Part shown: positions 1 to 8,997 of the stretch, piece by piece
Layout of the letters: every line of letters begins with the position of its first letter
How positions within the stretch are numbered: the first letter of the stretch is position 1
NCBI GenBank assembly: GCA_002102225.1
Contig: LQPB01000037.1
Coordinates: 1 to 64,000, forward strand
Direction of reading: 5' to 3'
DNA length: 64,000 nucleotides
From: Mycobacterium interjectum
GTDB taxonomy: Bacteria; Actinomycetota; Actinomycetes; Mycobacteriales; Mycobacteriaceae
Program-made: the position numbers and the translations under genes
The notes under the pieces: generated by a model
Told to the model about the DNA's origin: nothing
The model's input: the letters and a program-made list of their open reading frames with translations, nothing else
Databases searched by the model: none

Positions 1-150
1 TGGCGGGGGAGGGGAGGCTGGGGTTTGGCCGCTCATACTCTCATCTTTGTCCCATCCTGGGCAGATTGAAACAAATCCACGCAAAACACCACCCGCGACC
101 TGCCCTCCGGACGGGCGCGGAGCGGCGGTTCTGCCGTTAGTGTCGGCGTT

Positions 151-1104
151 ATGAGGATGCTGCCGCGCGCCCGCCGCGGGACCTTCCGCGCGGCGGTGTG
201 GCTGGCCGCGGTATGCCTGATCGCGGGCTGCAGCAATTCCGATCCGCTGGGGGCGGAGACCCGCAGCCCGAAATCCATCGTGGTCGGCTCCGGCGACTTC
301 CCGGAATCGCAGATCGTCGCGGAAATCTACGCACAAGCGCTGCAGGCCAACGGTTTTGAGATCGGGCGGCGTATGGGCATCGGCAGCAGGGAGACGTACA
401 TCCCCGCGCTGAAGGATCATTCCATCGATCTGGTGCCCGAGTACATCGGGAACCTGCTGTTGTACTTCGCGCCCAACTCCACGGCCACCATGCTCGACGA
501 CGTCGAGTTGGAGTTGTACAAGCAACTTCCCGGTGACCTGTCGGTTCTCACGCCGTCACCGGCTTCCGACACCGACACGGTCACCGTCACCGCCGGTACC
601 GCCCGCAACTGGAACCTGAAGACGATCGGTGATTTGGCCGCCCACTCGCCCGAGGTGCGGTTCGGGGCGCCCTCGGCGTTCGAGAACCGGCCGTCCGGCC
701 TACCGGGCCTGCGCCAGAAGTACGGCCTGGCCATCAGCCCGGGTAACTTCGTCGCCATCAACGACGGCGGCGGCGCGGTGACCGTGCGCGCGTTGCTCGA
801 GGGCAGGGTCACGGCCGCCAACATCTTCAGCACGTCGCCGGCCATCCTGCAAGAACACCTGGTGGCACTCGAGGATCCCGAACACAACTTTTTGGCCGGC
901 AACATTGTGCCGCTGGTGAATTCGCAGAAGAAGTCGGATCTGCTCAAGAACGTGCTCGACGCGGTCTCGGCGAAGCTCAGCACCACCGGCATGGCCGGCC
1001 TCAACGCCGCGGTGTCGGGAAATACGGGCGTCGACCCGGACCAGGCGGCACGAAACTGGGTGCAGTTCAACGGCTTCACCCATCCGATCGGTCAGCGCCG
1101 TTGA
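151..1104 (+). CDS. proX: Glycine betaine/proline ABC transporter substrate-binding lipoprotein ProX
   Basis: Extracytoplasmic solute receptor of a ProU/OpuA-type importer for compatible solutes. The N-terminus is a lipoprotein signal: basic start, hydrophobic run, then a lipobox ending IAGC, so the mature protein should be lipid-anchored at Cys27. The body matches the OpuAC substrate-binding fold (IVVGSGDFPESQIVAEIYAQ near residue 43, then VPEYIGNLL). At 317 aa it has normal family length. It is first of four tightly packed genes; its TGA overlaps the TTG start of proV. Order and content match M. tuberculosis Rv3759c-Rv3756c. The solute itself is inferred from the family, not shown. Confidence 0.93.
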   Translation: MRMLPRARRGTFRAAVWLAAVCLIAGCSNSDPLGAETRSPKSIVVGSGDFPESQIVAEIYAQALQANGFEIGRRMGIGSRETYIPALKDHSIDLVPEYIGNLLLYFAPNSTATMLDDVELELYKQLPGDLSVLTPSPASDTDTVTVTAGTARNWNLKTIGDLAAHSPEVRFGAPSAFENRPSGLPGLRQKYGLAISPGNFVAINDGGGAVTVRALLEGRVTAANIFSTSPAILQEHLVALEDPEHNFLAGNIVPLVNSQKKSDLLKNVLDAVSAKLSTTGMAGLNAAVSGNTGVDPDQAARNWVQFNGFTHPIGQRR

Positions 1105-2192
1105 TCGTCTTCGACAACGTCAGCAAGGTATTCGCCGACGGGACCGTCGCCGTGGATCGGCTGAGCCTGGTGGCCCCCCACGGCAAACTGACCGTCTTCG
1201 TCGGGTCCTCGGGCAGCGGAAAGACCACGGCGCTGCGGATGATCAACCGGATGATCGAGCCCACCTCCGGCACCATCACCGTCGACGGGAAGGACGTCAG
1301 ATCCGTCAACCCGGTGCGGCTGCGCCTCGGGATCGGCTACGTCATCCAGCACGCCGGCCTGATGCCCCACCAGCGCGTCATCGACAACGTTGCAACGGTT
1401 CCCGTCCTGAAGGGCCAACCTCGTCGGGCCGCCCGCAAAGCCGCCTACGAGGTGCTCGAACGTGTCGGCCTGGACGCCAAGATCGCCACCCGCTACCCGG
1501 CCCAGCTGTCCGGCGGTGAACAACAACGCGTCGGTGTGGCACGCGCGCTTGCCGCCGATCCGCCCCTCCTGCTGATGGACGAGCCGTTCTCCGCCGTCGA
1601 CCCCGTGGTGCGCCACGAACTGCAAGACGAAATGCTGCGGCTGCAAAGCGAATTGCACAAGACCATCGTCTTCGTCACGCACGACATCGACGAGGCGCTC
1701 AGGCTGGGCGAGCGGATAGCCGTGTTCAAAGGCGGCGTATTGCAGCAGTACGACGAAGCCGCGCGGCTGCTGTCGCGCCCCGCCAACGAATTCGTCGCCA
1801 GGTTCATCGGGCTGGGCCGCGGCTACCGTTGGCTGCAGCTCATCGACGCGGCGGATGTCCCCCTGCATGACATCGAGCGCGTCGCCGCGGCCAGCCTGCG
1901 CGAGACCGGCCTTCCCGACGGCTGGGCGGTGGTGGTCGACGACGCGGGCGCCCCGGTGGGGTGGATCGACGCCGAGGGCCTGCGCAAGCACCGCGCGGGC
2001 GCGTCGTTGGCCGACAGCGTGAGTGCGGTCGGCTCGCTGTTTCGCCCGGACGGCAACCTCAGCCACGCCCTCGACGCGGCGCTGTCGTCGCCGTCGGGCG
2101 TCGGTGTCGCCGTGGACGACGGCGGCAAGGTCATCGGCGGTGTGCTGGCCGCCGACGTGCTGGCCGTGGTCGACGCGCGGCGGCGGGCCTGA
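1101..2192 (+). CDS. proV: Glycine betaine/proline ABC transporter ATP-binding protein ProV
   Basis: ATPase that powers the ProXWZ importer at the inner face of the membrane. Walker A is GSSGSGKTT (about residue 35), the ABC signature is LSGGEQQRVGVARAL (about 135) and Walker B is LLLMDEPFSAVDP. The H-loop follows as VTHDIDEA. The last ~120 residues form a regulatory tail with CBS-like segments, as in OpuAA/ProV, where they sense ionic strength. The start is TTG at 1101, overlapping the proX stop by four bases (TTGA), which implies translational coupling. No ATG gives a better start. Confidence 0.94.
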   Translation: MIVFDNVSKVFADGTVAVDRLSLVAPHGKLTVFVGSSGSGKTTALRMINRMIEPTSGTITVDGKDVRSVNPVRLRLGIGYVIQHAGLMPHQRVIDNVATVPVLKGQPRRAARKAAYEVLERVGLDAKIATRYPAQLSGGEQQRVGVARALAADPPLLLMDEPFSAVDPVVRHELQDEMLRLQSELHKTIVFVTHDIDEALRLGERIAVFKGGVLQQYDEAARLLSRPANEFVARFIGLGRGYRWLQLIDAADVPLHDIERVAAASLRETGLPDGWAVVVDDAGAPVGWIDAEGLRKHRAGASLADSVSAVGSLFRPDGNLSHALDAALSSPSGVGVAVDDGGKVIGGVLAADVLAVVDARRRA

Positions 2193-2204
2193 GGGGGAGG
2201 GTCG

Positions 2205-2891
2205 ATGCACTACCTGCTCACCCACCTCGACGACGCCTGGGCCCTGACCGTGGTCCATCTACGGCTGTCGCTGGTGCCGGTGCTGATCGGGTTGGCGATC
2301 GCGGTCCCGCTGGGCGTTGCGATCCAGCGCGCGCCCGTTGCCCGGCGACTGACGACGGCCACCGCGGCCGTCGTGTTCACCATTCCGTCGCTGGCATTGT
2401 TCGTGGTCTTGCCGATGATCATCGGCACGCGGATCCTCGACGAGGCCAACGTCATCGTCGCGCTGACCGCCTACACCGCCGCGTTGCTGGTCCGGGCGGT
2501 GCTCGAGGCGCTGGATGCGGTGCCCGCCCAGGTGCGCGACGCCGCCGCCGCCGTTGGGTACCCGGCGCTCAAGCGGATGGTCAAAATCGAACTGCCGCTG
2601 TCCATCCCGGTGTTGGTCGCCGGGTTGCGCGTTGTCGTGGTGACCAACATCGCGATGGTCTCGGTCGGCTCGGTGATCGGCATCGGCGGCCTGGGCACCT
2701 GGTTCACCGAGGGCTACCAGACCGACAAGAGTGACCAGATCGTCGCGGGCATCGTGGCGCTGTTCGTGCTGGCGACCGTCATCGACGCGCTCATCGTCGT
2801 GGCCGGGCGGCTGGCCACGCCGTGGGAGCGCGCCGGGCGCACGCCCGCGCGCCGCTCGGTGGTGGCCCCGGTCGTGGGCGGCGCCCGATGA
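2205..2891 (+). CDS. proW: Glycine betaine/proline ABC transporter permease ProW
   Basis: Integral membrane subunit of the compatible-solute importer. It has several hydrophobic segments and the BPD-transporter signature region around DAAAAVGYPALKRMVKIELP (about residue 110), the EAA-like loop that contacts ProV. A purine-rich ribosome-binding site (GGGGGAGGG) lies just before the ATG at 2205. At 228 aa it is the usual size for the ProW/OpuAB permease half. It ends in an ATGA overlap with proZ. Confidence 0.92.
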   Translation: MHYLLTHLDDAWALTVVHLRLSLVPVLIGLAIAVPLGVAIQRAPVARRLTTATAAVVFTIPSLALFVVLPMIIGTRILDEANVIVALTAYTAALLVRAVLEALDAVPAQVRDAAAAVGYPALKRMVKIELPLSIPVLVAGLRVVVVTNIAMVSVGSVIGIGGLGTWFTEGYQTDKSDQIVAGIVALFVLATVIDALIVVAGRLATPWERAGRTPARRSVVAPVVGGAR

Positions 2892-3646
2892 ACTTCGTGC
2901 AACAGGCGCTCTCCTACCTGCTGACCGCCGACAACTGGACCGGTCCGGTCGGGCTGGCGGCGCGCATCGTGGAGCATTTGGAATACACCGTCGTCGCGGT
3001 GGCCGCGTCCGCGGTGATCGCCGTCCCGGTCGGGCTGATCATCGGGCACACGGGTCGCGGCACGCTTTTGGTGGTGGGGGCCGTCAACGGCCTGCGGGCG
3101 CTGCCGACGCTGGGCGTGCTCCTGCTGGGGGTGTTGCTGTTCGGGCTGGGCCTCGGGCCGCCGCTGGTCGCCCTGATGCTGCTCGGCGTGCCTTCGCTGC
3201 TGGCCGGTACGTACGCGGGCATCGCCAATGTGGAGCCGACGGTCGTCGACGCCGCCCGCGCCATGGGCATGACGGAGACCCGGGTGTTGCTGCGCGTCGA
3301 GATACCCAACGCGCTGCCGCTGATCCTCGGCGGGCTGCGCAACGCGACGCTGCAGGTGGTGGCCACCGCCACGGTGGCCGCCTACGCCAGCCTCGGTGGG
3401 CTGGGCCGATACCTGATCGACGGGATCAAGGAGCGCCAATTCCAGCTCGCACTGGTCGGCGCGCTGATGGTGGCCGCGCTCGCGCTGATTCTCGACGGCC
3501 TGCTCGCGCTGGCAGTGTGGGCGTCGGTGCCGGGCACCGGGCGGTTGCGAGGCCGGCCGGGCGGGGCCGCCCGGCGGCCCGACCACGTGACGCCCACCGC
3601 AGTTCGGGACAAACCCGCCGCCGCCGCGGGACACGTCCTACGGTAG
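2888..3646 (+). CDS. proZ: Glycine betaine/proline ABC transporter permease ProZ
   Basis: Second permease of the importer, paralogous to ProW, presumably forming the heterodimeric channel. Hydrophobic helices alternate with an EAA-type loop (VVDAARAMGMTETRVLLRVE). The reading frame is open upstream to 2822, but the ATG at 2888 overlaps the proW stop (ATGA), gives the normal 252 aa and starts with a plausible amphipathic segment, so I chose it. It ends four bases before the next gene's GTG, which suggests the operon continues. Confidence 0.9.
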   Translation: MNFVQQALSYLLTADNWTGPVGLAARIVEHLEYTVVAVAASAVIAVPVGLIIGHTGRGTLLVVGAVNGLRALPTLGVLLLGVLLFGLGLGPPLVALMLLGVPSLLAGTYAGIANVEPTVVDAARAMGMTETRVLLRVEIPNALPLILGGLRNATLQVVATATVAAYASLGGLGRYLIDGIKERQFQLALVGALMVAALALILDGLLALAVWASVPGTGRLRGRPGGAARRPDHVTPTAVRDKPAAAAGHVLR

Positions 3647-3650
3647 AAGC

Positions 3651-4250
3651 GTGAACGCAGCCCCCTCTGATCCAGCCCGGCGCGTGTGGCAGGCGATGCT
3701 GACCTGGCGCGCGCAGGACGTATCCCGCATGGAATCGGTGCGAATCCAGGTGTCCGGCAAGCGGATTCGGGCCAATGGGCGCATCGTGGCCGCCGCCACC
3801 GCGACCAACCCGGCGTTCGGCGCCTACTACGACGTGCAAACCGACGAGACGGGCGCCACCAAGCGGCTCGGGCTGACCGTGACGCTGGCCGAGCGGGAAC
3901 GCGTGCTGTCCATCGCCCGGGACGAGGAAAACATGTGGCTGGTGACCGACCACCAGGGCGAGCGGCGCGCCGGGTACAACGGCGCGCTCGACGTCGACGT
4001 GGTGTTCAGCCCGTTTTTCAACGCGCTACCCATCCGGCGCCTCGGGCTGCACGAACGGGCGGACATGGTCACGTTGCCGATGGTCTACGTGAACGTGCCC
4101 GACATGTCCGTCACCGCGGCGACGGTGAGCTACACCAGCGAGGGCAGCCGTGAGGGGATCAAGCTGCGCTCCCCGGTCGCCGACACCGCGGTGAGCGCCG
4201 ATGAAGAGGGCTTCATCGTCGACTATCCCGGGTTGGCAGAGCGGATCTGA
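3651..4250 (+). CDS. Putative glycolipid-binding family protein (Rv3755c-like)
   Basis: Conserved 199-aa cytosolic-looking protein with no signal peptide. It has the hallmarks of the 'putative glycolipid-binding' family (formerly DUF1089): a conserved N-terminal Trp/Glu region and the central segment [15 protein letters not shown]. The biochemical role is not established. It starts with GTG at 3651, four bases after proZ, and keeps the M. tuberculosis order (Rv3755c after proZ). Its last 38 bases overlap the convergent tyrA tail. Confidence 0.78.
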   Translation: MNAAPSDPARRVWQAMLTWRAQDVSRMESVRIQVSGKRIRANGRIVAAATATNPAFGAYYDVQTDETGATKRLGLTVTLAERERVLSIARDEENMWLVTDHQGERRAGYNGALDVDVVFSPFFNALPIRRLGLHERADMVTLPMVYVNVPDMSVTAATVSYTSEGSREGIKLRSPVADTAVSADEEGFIVDYPGLAERI

Positions 4251-5184
4251 TCACCCCACCCGCCCGGCCCGCGGCGGCCAGTTCTTCGCGCCAGTTCTCC
4301 GCGCCGATGACGACGGTGAAGATGTCGGAGCGCGGAAAGCTGTCGTACCGCGTCCGCGCGGCGTGACCCGCGTCGATGAGGTCGGCCAGCGAATTGTGGG
4401 AGGCCAGCGACTCGCGGGCGCGGGTGAGTAGCTCGATCACCTGGTCGAGCTCCGGCAGCAGCTGCGCGGCATTGCCCTCGCACATCGCGCGCACCAGGTC
4501 CGGCGCGGTGCCCGCCACCCGGGTGCCGTCGCGGAAGGAGCCGGCCGCCAGCGCGAAGGCCAGCGGGACCTCGGCGGCAGTGACGGCCAGCGCCTCGGCG
4601 AGCAGGTGCGGGAGGTGGGAGATCGCGGCCGCCGCCGCGTCGTGCTCGTCCGATTTGGCCGGCACCACCAGCGCGCCGCAGTCCAGCGCGAGCTGCATCA
4701 CCATCGACCAGATCTGGGGGTCCACGTGGTCGTCGACGCTGACCACCCACGGCGCCCTGGTGAACAACCCGGCATAGCCCGCGGCCCAACCCGAATCCGC
4801 GGTGCCCGTCATCGGGTGACCGCCGACGAAGCGCTCCAGCAGCCCCGCCGCGGCGACCTCGTCGAGCACCCCGCTTTTGACGCTCGTGACGTCGGTCAGC
4901 GGGCAGCCGGGGGCCAGTTCGCTGATGTGGGCGAGCATGCCCGCCAACGCCGGCATCGGCACGGCCAGGACGATCAGCGCGCCGGTGGCGGCGGCCCGGG
5001 TCAGGGTCTGGGTGAGATCGGTGCTTGCGTCGAAGCCGTCGGCCGCGGCGGCGTGCGCGCCCTCCACCGACCGGTTGTAGCCGAACACCTCGCGCCCGGC
5101 CGCCTTGGCGGCCCGCATGATCGAGCCGCCGATCAGGCCCAGCCCGAGCACGCAAACGGGTGTTTCGGACCGAGGATGAGCCAC
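4213..5184 (-). CDS. tyrA: Prephenate dehydrogenase
   Basis: Oxidatively decarboxylates prephenate to 4-hydroxyphenylpyruvate in tyrosine synthesis. The N-terminus has the NAD(P)-binding Rossmann fingerprint GLGLIGGS (residues ~14-21). It is followed by a conserved prephenate-site stretch ([16 protein letters not shown], about residues 120-135) with the expected His. The C-terminal helical dimer domain is intact, and 323 aa is normal. Synteny with Rv3754 supports the call. It is convergent with the upstream gene and divergent from the gene at 5254. Confidence 0.93.
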   Translation of the reverse strand: MAHPRSETPVCVLGLGLIGGSIMRAAKAAGREVFGYNRSVEGAHAAAADGFDASTDLTQTLTRAAATGALIVLAVPMPALAGMLAHISELAPGCPLTDVTSVKSGVLDEVAAAGLLERFVGGHPMTGTADSGWAAGYAGLFTRAPWVVSVDDHVDPQIWSMVMQLALDCGALVVPAKSDEHDAAAAAISHLPHLLAEALAVTAAEVPLAFALAAGSFRDGTRVAGTAPDLVRAMCEGNAAQLLPELDQVIELLTRARESLASHNSLADLIDAGHAARTRYDSFPRSDIFTVVIGAENWREELAAAGRAGGVIRSALPTRDSRR

Positions 5185-5253
5185 AGTCCAAGGTTGGCAC
5201 AGTCAGCGCTGCGTCTGGTCAGAGGGCCTGGTCAGCGACTAGCGTAGGCGCCC

Positions 5254-5775
5254 ATGGGAGCACAGCGGGCCTCCGCGCAAGGCCCGTCCGCGGACACGCC
5301 GGACGGCTTCGGCGTTGCCGTCGTGCGCGAAGAGGGCAAATGGCGCTGCTATCCCATGTCTCCCAAGGCGCTGACGAGCCTCAAGGCCGCCGAGACCGAG
5401 CTGCGTGAGCTGCGCAGCTCCGGCGCGGTCTTCGGGCTCCTGGACGTCGACGACGAATTCTTCGTCATCGTTCGCCCGGGACCGTCGGGGACCCGGTTGC
5501 TGCTCTCGGACGCGACCGCCGCGCTGGACTACGACATCGCCGCCGAAGCGCTGGACAACTTGGACGCCGACATCGATCCCGAGGACCTCGAGGACGCGGA
5601 CCCGTTCGAGGAGGGCGACCTGGGGCTGCTGTCCGATGTCGGGCTGCCCGAGGCGGTGCTGGGCGTCATCGTCGACGAGAGCGACCTGTACGCCGACGAG
5701 CAGTTGGGCCGCATCGCCCGCGAGATGGGCTTCGCCGACGAGCTGTCGGCGGTGATCGACCGCCTCGGTCGGTGA
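5254..5775 (+). CDS. Putative tRNA adenosine deaminase-associated protein
   Basis: Acidic 173-aa protein (Rv3753c-like) of the actinobacterial family found immediately upstream of tadA. The middle carries a dense Asp/Glu stretch (DADIDPEDLEDADPFEEGD). No enzyme motif is visible. The association with the deaminase is known only from conserved neighbourhood. It stops at 5773-5775, directly at the open frame of tadA, so the two are probably co-transcribed. Confidence 0.82.
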   Translation: MGAQRASAQGPSADTPDGFGVAVVREEGKWRCYPMSPKALTSLKAAETELRELRSSGAVFGLLDVDDEFFVIVRPGPSGTRLLLSDATAALDYDIAAEALDNLDADIDPEDLEDADPFEEGDLGLLSDVGLPEAVLGVIVDESDLYADEQLGRIAREMGFADELSAVIDRLGR

Positions 5776-5844
5776 TTACCGATCACCGACGAAGACCTGA
5801 TCCGCACCGCACTGTCGGTCGCCGCGACGGCGGGCCCCCGCGAC

Positions 5845-6237
5845 GTGCCGATCGGCGCGGTGGTCATCGGCGCCGACGGGACCGAGCTGGCCCGCGCGGT
5901 AAATGCCCGTGAGGCCCTTGGTGATCCGACCGCGCACGCCGAAATCCTGGCGATGCGGGCGGCGGCGCAAGTGCTCGGCGACGGGTGGCGGCTGGAGGGT
6001 GCCACGCTCGCGGTGACCGTCGAACCGTGCACCATGTGCGCGGGCGCGTTGGTCCTGGCGCGCATCGCGCGGCTGGTGTTCGGGGCGTGGGAGCCCAAGA
6101 CGGGAGCGGTCGGATCGCTGTGGGACGTCGTCCGCGACCGTCGGCTCAACCACCGTCCGCAGGTGCGCGGGGGTGTTCTCGCGCGGCAATGCGCCGCGCC
6201 GCTGGAGGACTTCTTCGCCCGCCAGCGATTGGGGTGA
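5845..6237 (+). CDS. tadA: tRNA(adenine-34) deaminase TadA
   Basis: Converts A34 to inosine in tRNA-Arg(ACG). Zinc-dependent deaminase motifs are complete: HAE (TAHAEILAM) with the proton-shuttle Glu, and PCTMC carrying the two Cys ligands. The frame is open from just after the stop at 5773. The translated sequence upstream of 5845 (DEDLIRTALSVAATAGPRDV) looks like the conserved N-terminal helix. However, no ATG, GTG or TTG lies between 5776 and the GTG at 5845. Either a rare start (CTG 5797 or ATC 5782) is used, or the helix is lost. The coordinates use the first canonical codon; the real protein probably starts upstream. Confidence 0.9.
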   Translation: MPIGAVVIGADGTELARAVNAREALGDPTAHAEILAMRAAAQVLGDGWRLEGATLAVTVEPCTMCAGALVLARIARLVFGAWEPKTGAVGSLWDVVRDRRLNHRPQVRGGVLARQCAAPLEDFFARQRLG

Positions 6238-6266
6238 GCGGCCACCGGTTGGGTAAGCTGCCTGGC

Positions 6267-6356
6267 GGTGGCGTGTCCGAGCGGCCTAAGGAGCACGCCT
6301 CGAAAGCGTGTGACGGCTAAAACCGTCCGAGGGTTCAAATCCCTCCGCCACCGCCA
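6267..6356 (+). tRNA. tRNA-Ser (anticodon CGA)
   Basis: The acceptor stem GGTGGCG (6267-6273) pairs with CGCCACC (6346-6352). G6353 is the discriminator and CCA is encoded (6354-6356). The anticodon stem CACGC/GCGTG encloses CTCGAAA, giving anticodon CGA at 6301-6303, which reads UCG. A long variable arm, typical of a class II serine tRNA, follows, then the T-arm GAGGG-TTCAAAT-CCCTC. It lies just downstream of tadA, as in M. tuberculosis. Confidence 0.95.
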
Positions 6357-6752
6357 TAGCCAGTCAATCGACGGGCTCATTCACGCCGGGGTGAACGGCG
6401 CATTGGCGTCGATATCCGCCGTTGTCGGCTTATCAAGCCTCCCCTCACCCGGTCTTAACCTGCTAGCCAGCGCGCTGGGCATACGGTGCCGATGGGCGCT
6501 TGCATCCCCACGGTGTTTACAAGTCGCGGGCTTCTTCTGCGCCAATTTTCAAGGAAAGGTACGTCTGTACCAGAAAACCGTTGCGCAATCGATATCCAAC
6601 CGCTACCTTGGGCGATGGGGGGATTTTGGTCACACCAACGGGCACATGTGGCGCAAATCCCAGCATCGGGGAGGCGGCCGCAGACTCGCGGCCGAGACGA
6701 AAGGGACAGCTCGTTGCCAGCAACAGGAACGGCCTCGCGGCCGCTAAATCTT
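6357..6752 (+). other. Intergenic leader upstream of the WhiB-like gene
   Basis: About 400 bases between tRNA-Ser and the WhiB core with no convincing gene. The WhiB frame stays open upstream to 6486, but the translation there looks non-coding. A long untranslated leader or promoter region is the simplest reading, since whiB genes often have long leaders. I see no clear palindrome or terminator. Confidence 0.45.
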
Positions 6753-7061
6753 GTGCCCGTGGACAGCGCCCCGCCCGCGGTGGCCGCGGGCGAACGGGCG
6801 TGGGTCACGAGGGCGCTGTGTCGGGAAACGGATCCCGAAGCGCTGTTTGTGCGCGGAGCCGCCCAGCGTAAGGCCGCGGCTATCTGCCGGCACTGCCCGG
6901 TGATGCGGGAATGCGGCGCGGAGGCGCTCGACAACAAGGTCGAGTTCGGGATCTGGGGTGGGATGACCGAGCGGCAGCGCAGGGCCCTGCTCAAGCAGCA
7001 CCCCGAGATCGTGTCGTGGGCGGATTTCTTCGAAAGGCGCAAGGCCCGCTCGGTAGGATAG
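6753..7061 (+). CDS. WhiB4-like iron-sulfur transcriptional regulator
   Basis: Wbl-family redox-responsive regulator. Four Cys for a [4Fe-4S] cluster are present: one in RALC and three in CRHCPVMREC. The family turn GIWGG and the basic C-terminal helix TERQRRALLKQHPE follow. The core is strikingly close to mycobacterial WhiB4. The neighbours are not those of the whiB4 locus (Rv3681c), so this is probably a paralogue. The start is uncertain: GTG 6753 or 6759 gives a short N-terminus; upstream ATG/GTG codons exist in frame but lack coding character. Confidence 0.82.
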   Translation: MPVDSAPPAVAAGERAWVTRALCRETDPEALFVRGAAQRKAAAICRHCPVMRECGAEALDNKVEFGIWGGMTERQRRALLKQHPEIVSWADFFERRKARSVG

Positions 7062-7140
7062 CCCCCGCGGGCGGGAGCAGCCGGCGAGGCCTTTTCTTCC
7101 TCATTACGAGAGTGTTACAGCTTCCCCGTCGGGGACCGTC

Positions 7141-8301
7141 TTACGTGGGTCCGCCGCTGGTCAGACCCCGAGCCGCCTGCAATTCGCTGTCCCGGAAGGG
7201 ACGGCCATCGGGCTGCAGAAGGTCGTGAAACCACACCTTCGGGGGCGCGGGGTACGGGTGGTCCCAAGAGTCCCATGGGAAGTAGGTCTGGGTCTTGCCG
7301 GCGACCAAACCCCAGTTGAACGCGCCGACGTTGCGCCGCTTCGCAATGGGCAGGATCGCCTCGATGGTGCTGCCCTGGGGCCGGGCCATGTACTCGGTGC
7401 AGATGATCGGTCGCCCGAGCGGCGCGAGCTCGGCGATCCGCGACTCGAAGCCCGCGGGCTCAGCATACGAGTGGAAGGTGACCACGTCGGCGTTGTTCAG
7501 TTGGATGTCGCTGATCGGGGTGCGGCCGCCCTGTTCGCCCTGATCGCCGCCGCGCCATACGCCGCTTGTCAGCGGCTGGCTGGGGTCGACCGCACGGGCC
7601 CACCGGAACACCTGGGGGAGCAGGTCGGCGACCAGCTCCAGCTTGTCTTTCCTCTCCACCTTTTGATACACGCGCGCGGGGTTGTCCGGCTCGTTCCACA
7701 TGTCCCAACCCAAAATCCGGTTGTCACTGCGGAATTGGGTCAACACGCTCGTCACGTAGTCATGCAGGACGCGGGTGTAGGCGGGATCGCCGAGGCGTTC
7801 GGCGCCGGGGCTCTGCACCCAACCCGAGTTGTGCACGCCGGGCCTCGGCGCCCGTTGCGGACCCAGTTTGGGGAACGGGTCCCAGCACGAGTCGAAGAAG
7901 ACGAACAGCGGCCTGATGCCATGGCTGGCCGCGACGCTGACGAACTGCGCGAGGCGATTGTGAAAGCCGCGGGCGTCCTGGGCCCAGAGCTGGTCGTGCA
8001 GAAAGACCCGCACGCTGTTGAAGCCGTAGGCGCGGGCCCAGCCCAGCTCGGTGTTGATGCGCCGAAGGTCGTAGGTGCCCGGCTGAAACATCTCGAGCTG
8101 GTTGATGGCGTTGGACGGGATGTAATTTGCGCCGACGAGCCATCCCTGCGCCTGGTACCAGCGATTGGCACGGTCGGGTGACCACCGGATCACCTCACCG
8201 GAGGAGCGGGGTGCCGGTTCCGCCGAGGCGCGGGGCGCGTGGGCCAGCGCCGTGCCCGCCGCCAGCAGCAAGGGGATCTTGAGGGCCGTCCGACGGTGCA
8301 C
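7141..8301 (-). CDS. Secreted glycoside hydrolase (GH5-like, Rv3096-like)
   Basis: A 386-aa protein with a twin-Arg-like signal (MHRRTALKIPLLLAAG, cleavage after ASA). It has a TIM-barrel glycosidase core. The likely acid/base is the Glu in WDMWNEPDN and the likely nucleophile the Glu in IICTEYMARP, both at the expected beta-strand ends for clan GH-A. The substrate cannot be read from sequence; homologues are called beta-mannanase, xylanase or cellulase-like. It stands alone, convergent with the whiB gene, with a ~200-base upstream gap. Confidence 0.75.
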   Translation of the reverse strand: MHRRTALKIPLLLAAGTALAHAPRASAEPAPRSSGEVIRWSPDRANRWYQAQGWLVGANYIPSNAINQLEMFQPGTYDLRRINTELGWARAYGFNSVRVFLHDQLWAQDARGFHNRLAQFVSVAASHGIRPLFVFFDSCWDPFPKLGPQRAPRPGVHNSGWVQSPGAERLGDPAYTRVLHDYVTSVLTQFRSDNRILGWDMWNEPDNPARVYQKVERKDKLELVADLLPQVFRWARAVDPSQPLTSGVWRGGDQGEQGGRTPISDIQLNNADVVTFHSYAEPAGFESRIAELAPLGRPIICTEYMARPQGSTIEAILPIAKRRNVGAFNWGLVAGKTQTYFPWDSWDHPYPAPPKVWFHDLLQPDGRPFRDSELQAARGLTSGGPT

Positions 8302-8501
8302 GATCTGACGATAAATTTCGCGAGGCCGCCTCCCCGGTATTTGGCCAGCGAGTCGCCGAGGCGCTTATCGGCGCATGGGCAATTGTTATCTTGTTGTGAT
8401 CTAGCGGCATTCACGCGCGAGGTCCGGGGTGCGTTGTGGCCCTTGGGGTGCGGCCGCGGCGGCCGCCAAGACCGTTGTGCGCCTGGTGAAAACGGGCCCG
8501 T

Positions 8502-8885
8502 TCAGATGCCGAGTGACTGCGGCGACCACTCGTCTATGACAAGGGGTAACGAGACCACCGAATCGCCGCACGAAACGTCGATCACCCAGCGGCCGTCAAA
8601 AGGCAACCGCGTCTCGATCGGAAAGAAGGCAAAACCCGGAAACTCCCCGACGGCGGCTTGTGGCGCTTCGAACGAGGTGTGTTGAGTGGCGTCAAGCGTC
8701 GGAGGCCTCATTTCCACGTCGATCCGCCGGTCCGAATCGTCGCCGTCGGGCAGGGTCAGCACGACGAGGACGACCCGGGCCACCCGGTCGGGACCGACCG
8801 TGAATTTCGACAGCACGCCGCCTTGCACGTTGAGTTTGTTGTCGACCGTCGCGGCCGCTTCCGCGAGGAAAGCACCGGTGAGCAT
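8502..8885 (-). CDS. Conserved small protein, DUF6941-like
   Basis: A 127-aa protein of unknown function. The start pattern (an AxxxxN/D KLNVxGG motif, here AATVDNKLNVQGG) resembles a family of small beta-rich proteins (DUF6941-type). The frame extends to 9044, but the ATG at 8885 fits the family N-terminus and clears the divergent gene at 8998. A second protein of similar type lies at 27823-28275. No signal peptide or membrane helix is seen. Confidence 0.6.
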   Translation of the reverse strand: MLTGAFLAEAAATVDNKLNVQGGVLSKFTVGPDRVARVVLVVLTLPDGDDSDRRIDVEMRPPTLDATQHTSFEAPQAAVGEFPGFAFFPIETRLPFDGRWVIDVSCGDSVVSLPLVIDEWSPQSLGI

Positions 8886-8997
8886 CACACGCAGAACGTA
8901 CCGCTTAGCAGGGCCGATTGGGTACCGGATGGTGTTTCCCGGAACGGATGCCGAAAGAGCCTTCAAACTTCGTGCCGGGGAGCGCGATACTAATCGC

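Noticed and set aside
1092..3634. Long minus-strand open frames across the proVWZ genes
   Set aside because: They are high-GC shadows: compositionally Arg/His/Gly-rich, with no ribosome sites or family features, lying wholly antisense to clear transporter genes.
6267..6356. tRNA-Ser as an attachment site for a nearby element
   Set aside because: No integrase or 3'-end repeat of the tRNA is found; the flanking genes follow the normal mycobacterial order.
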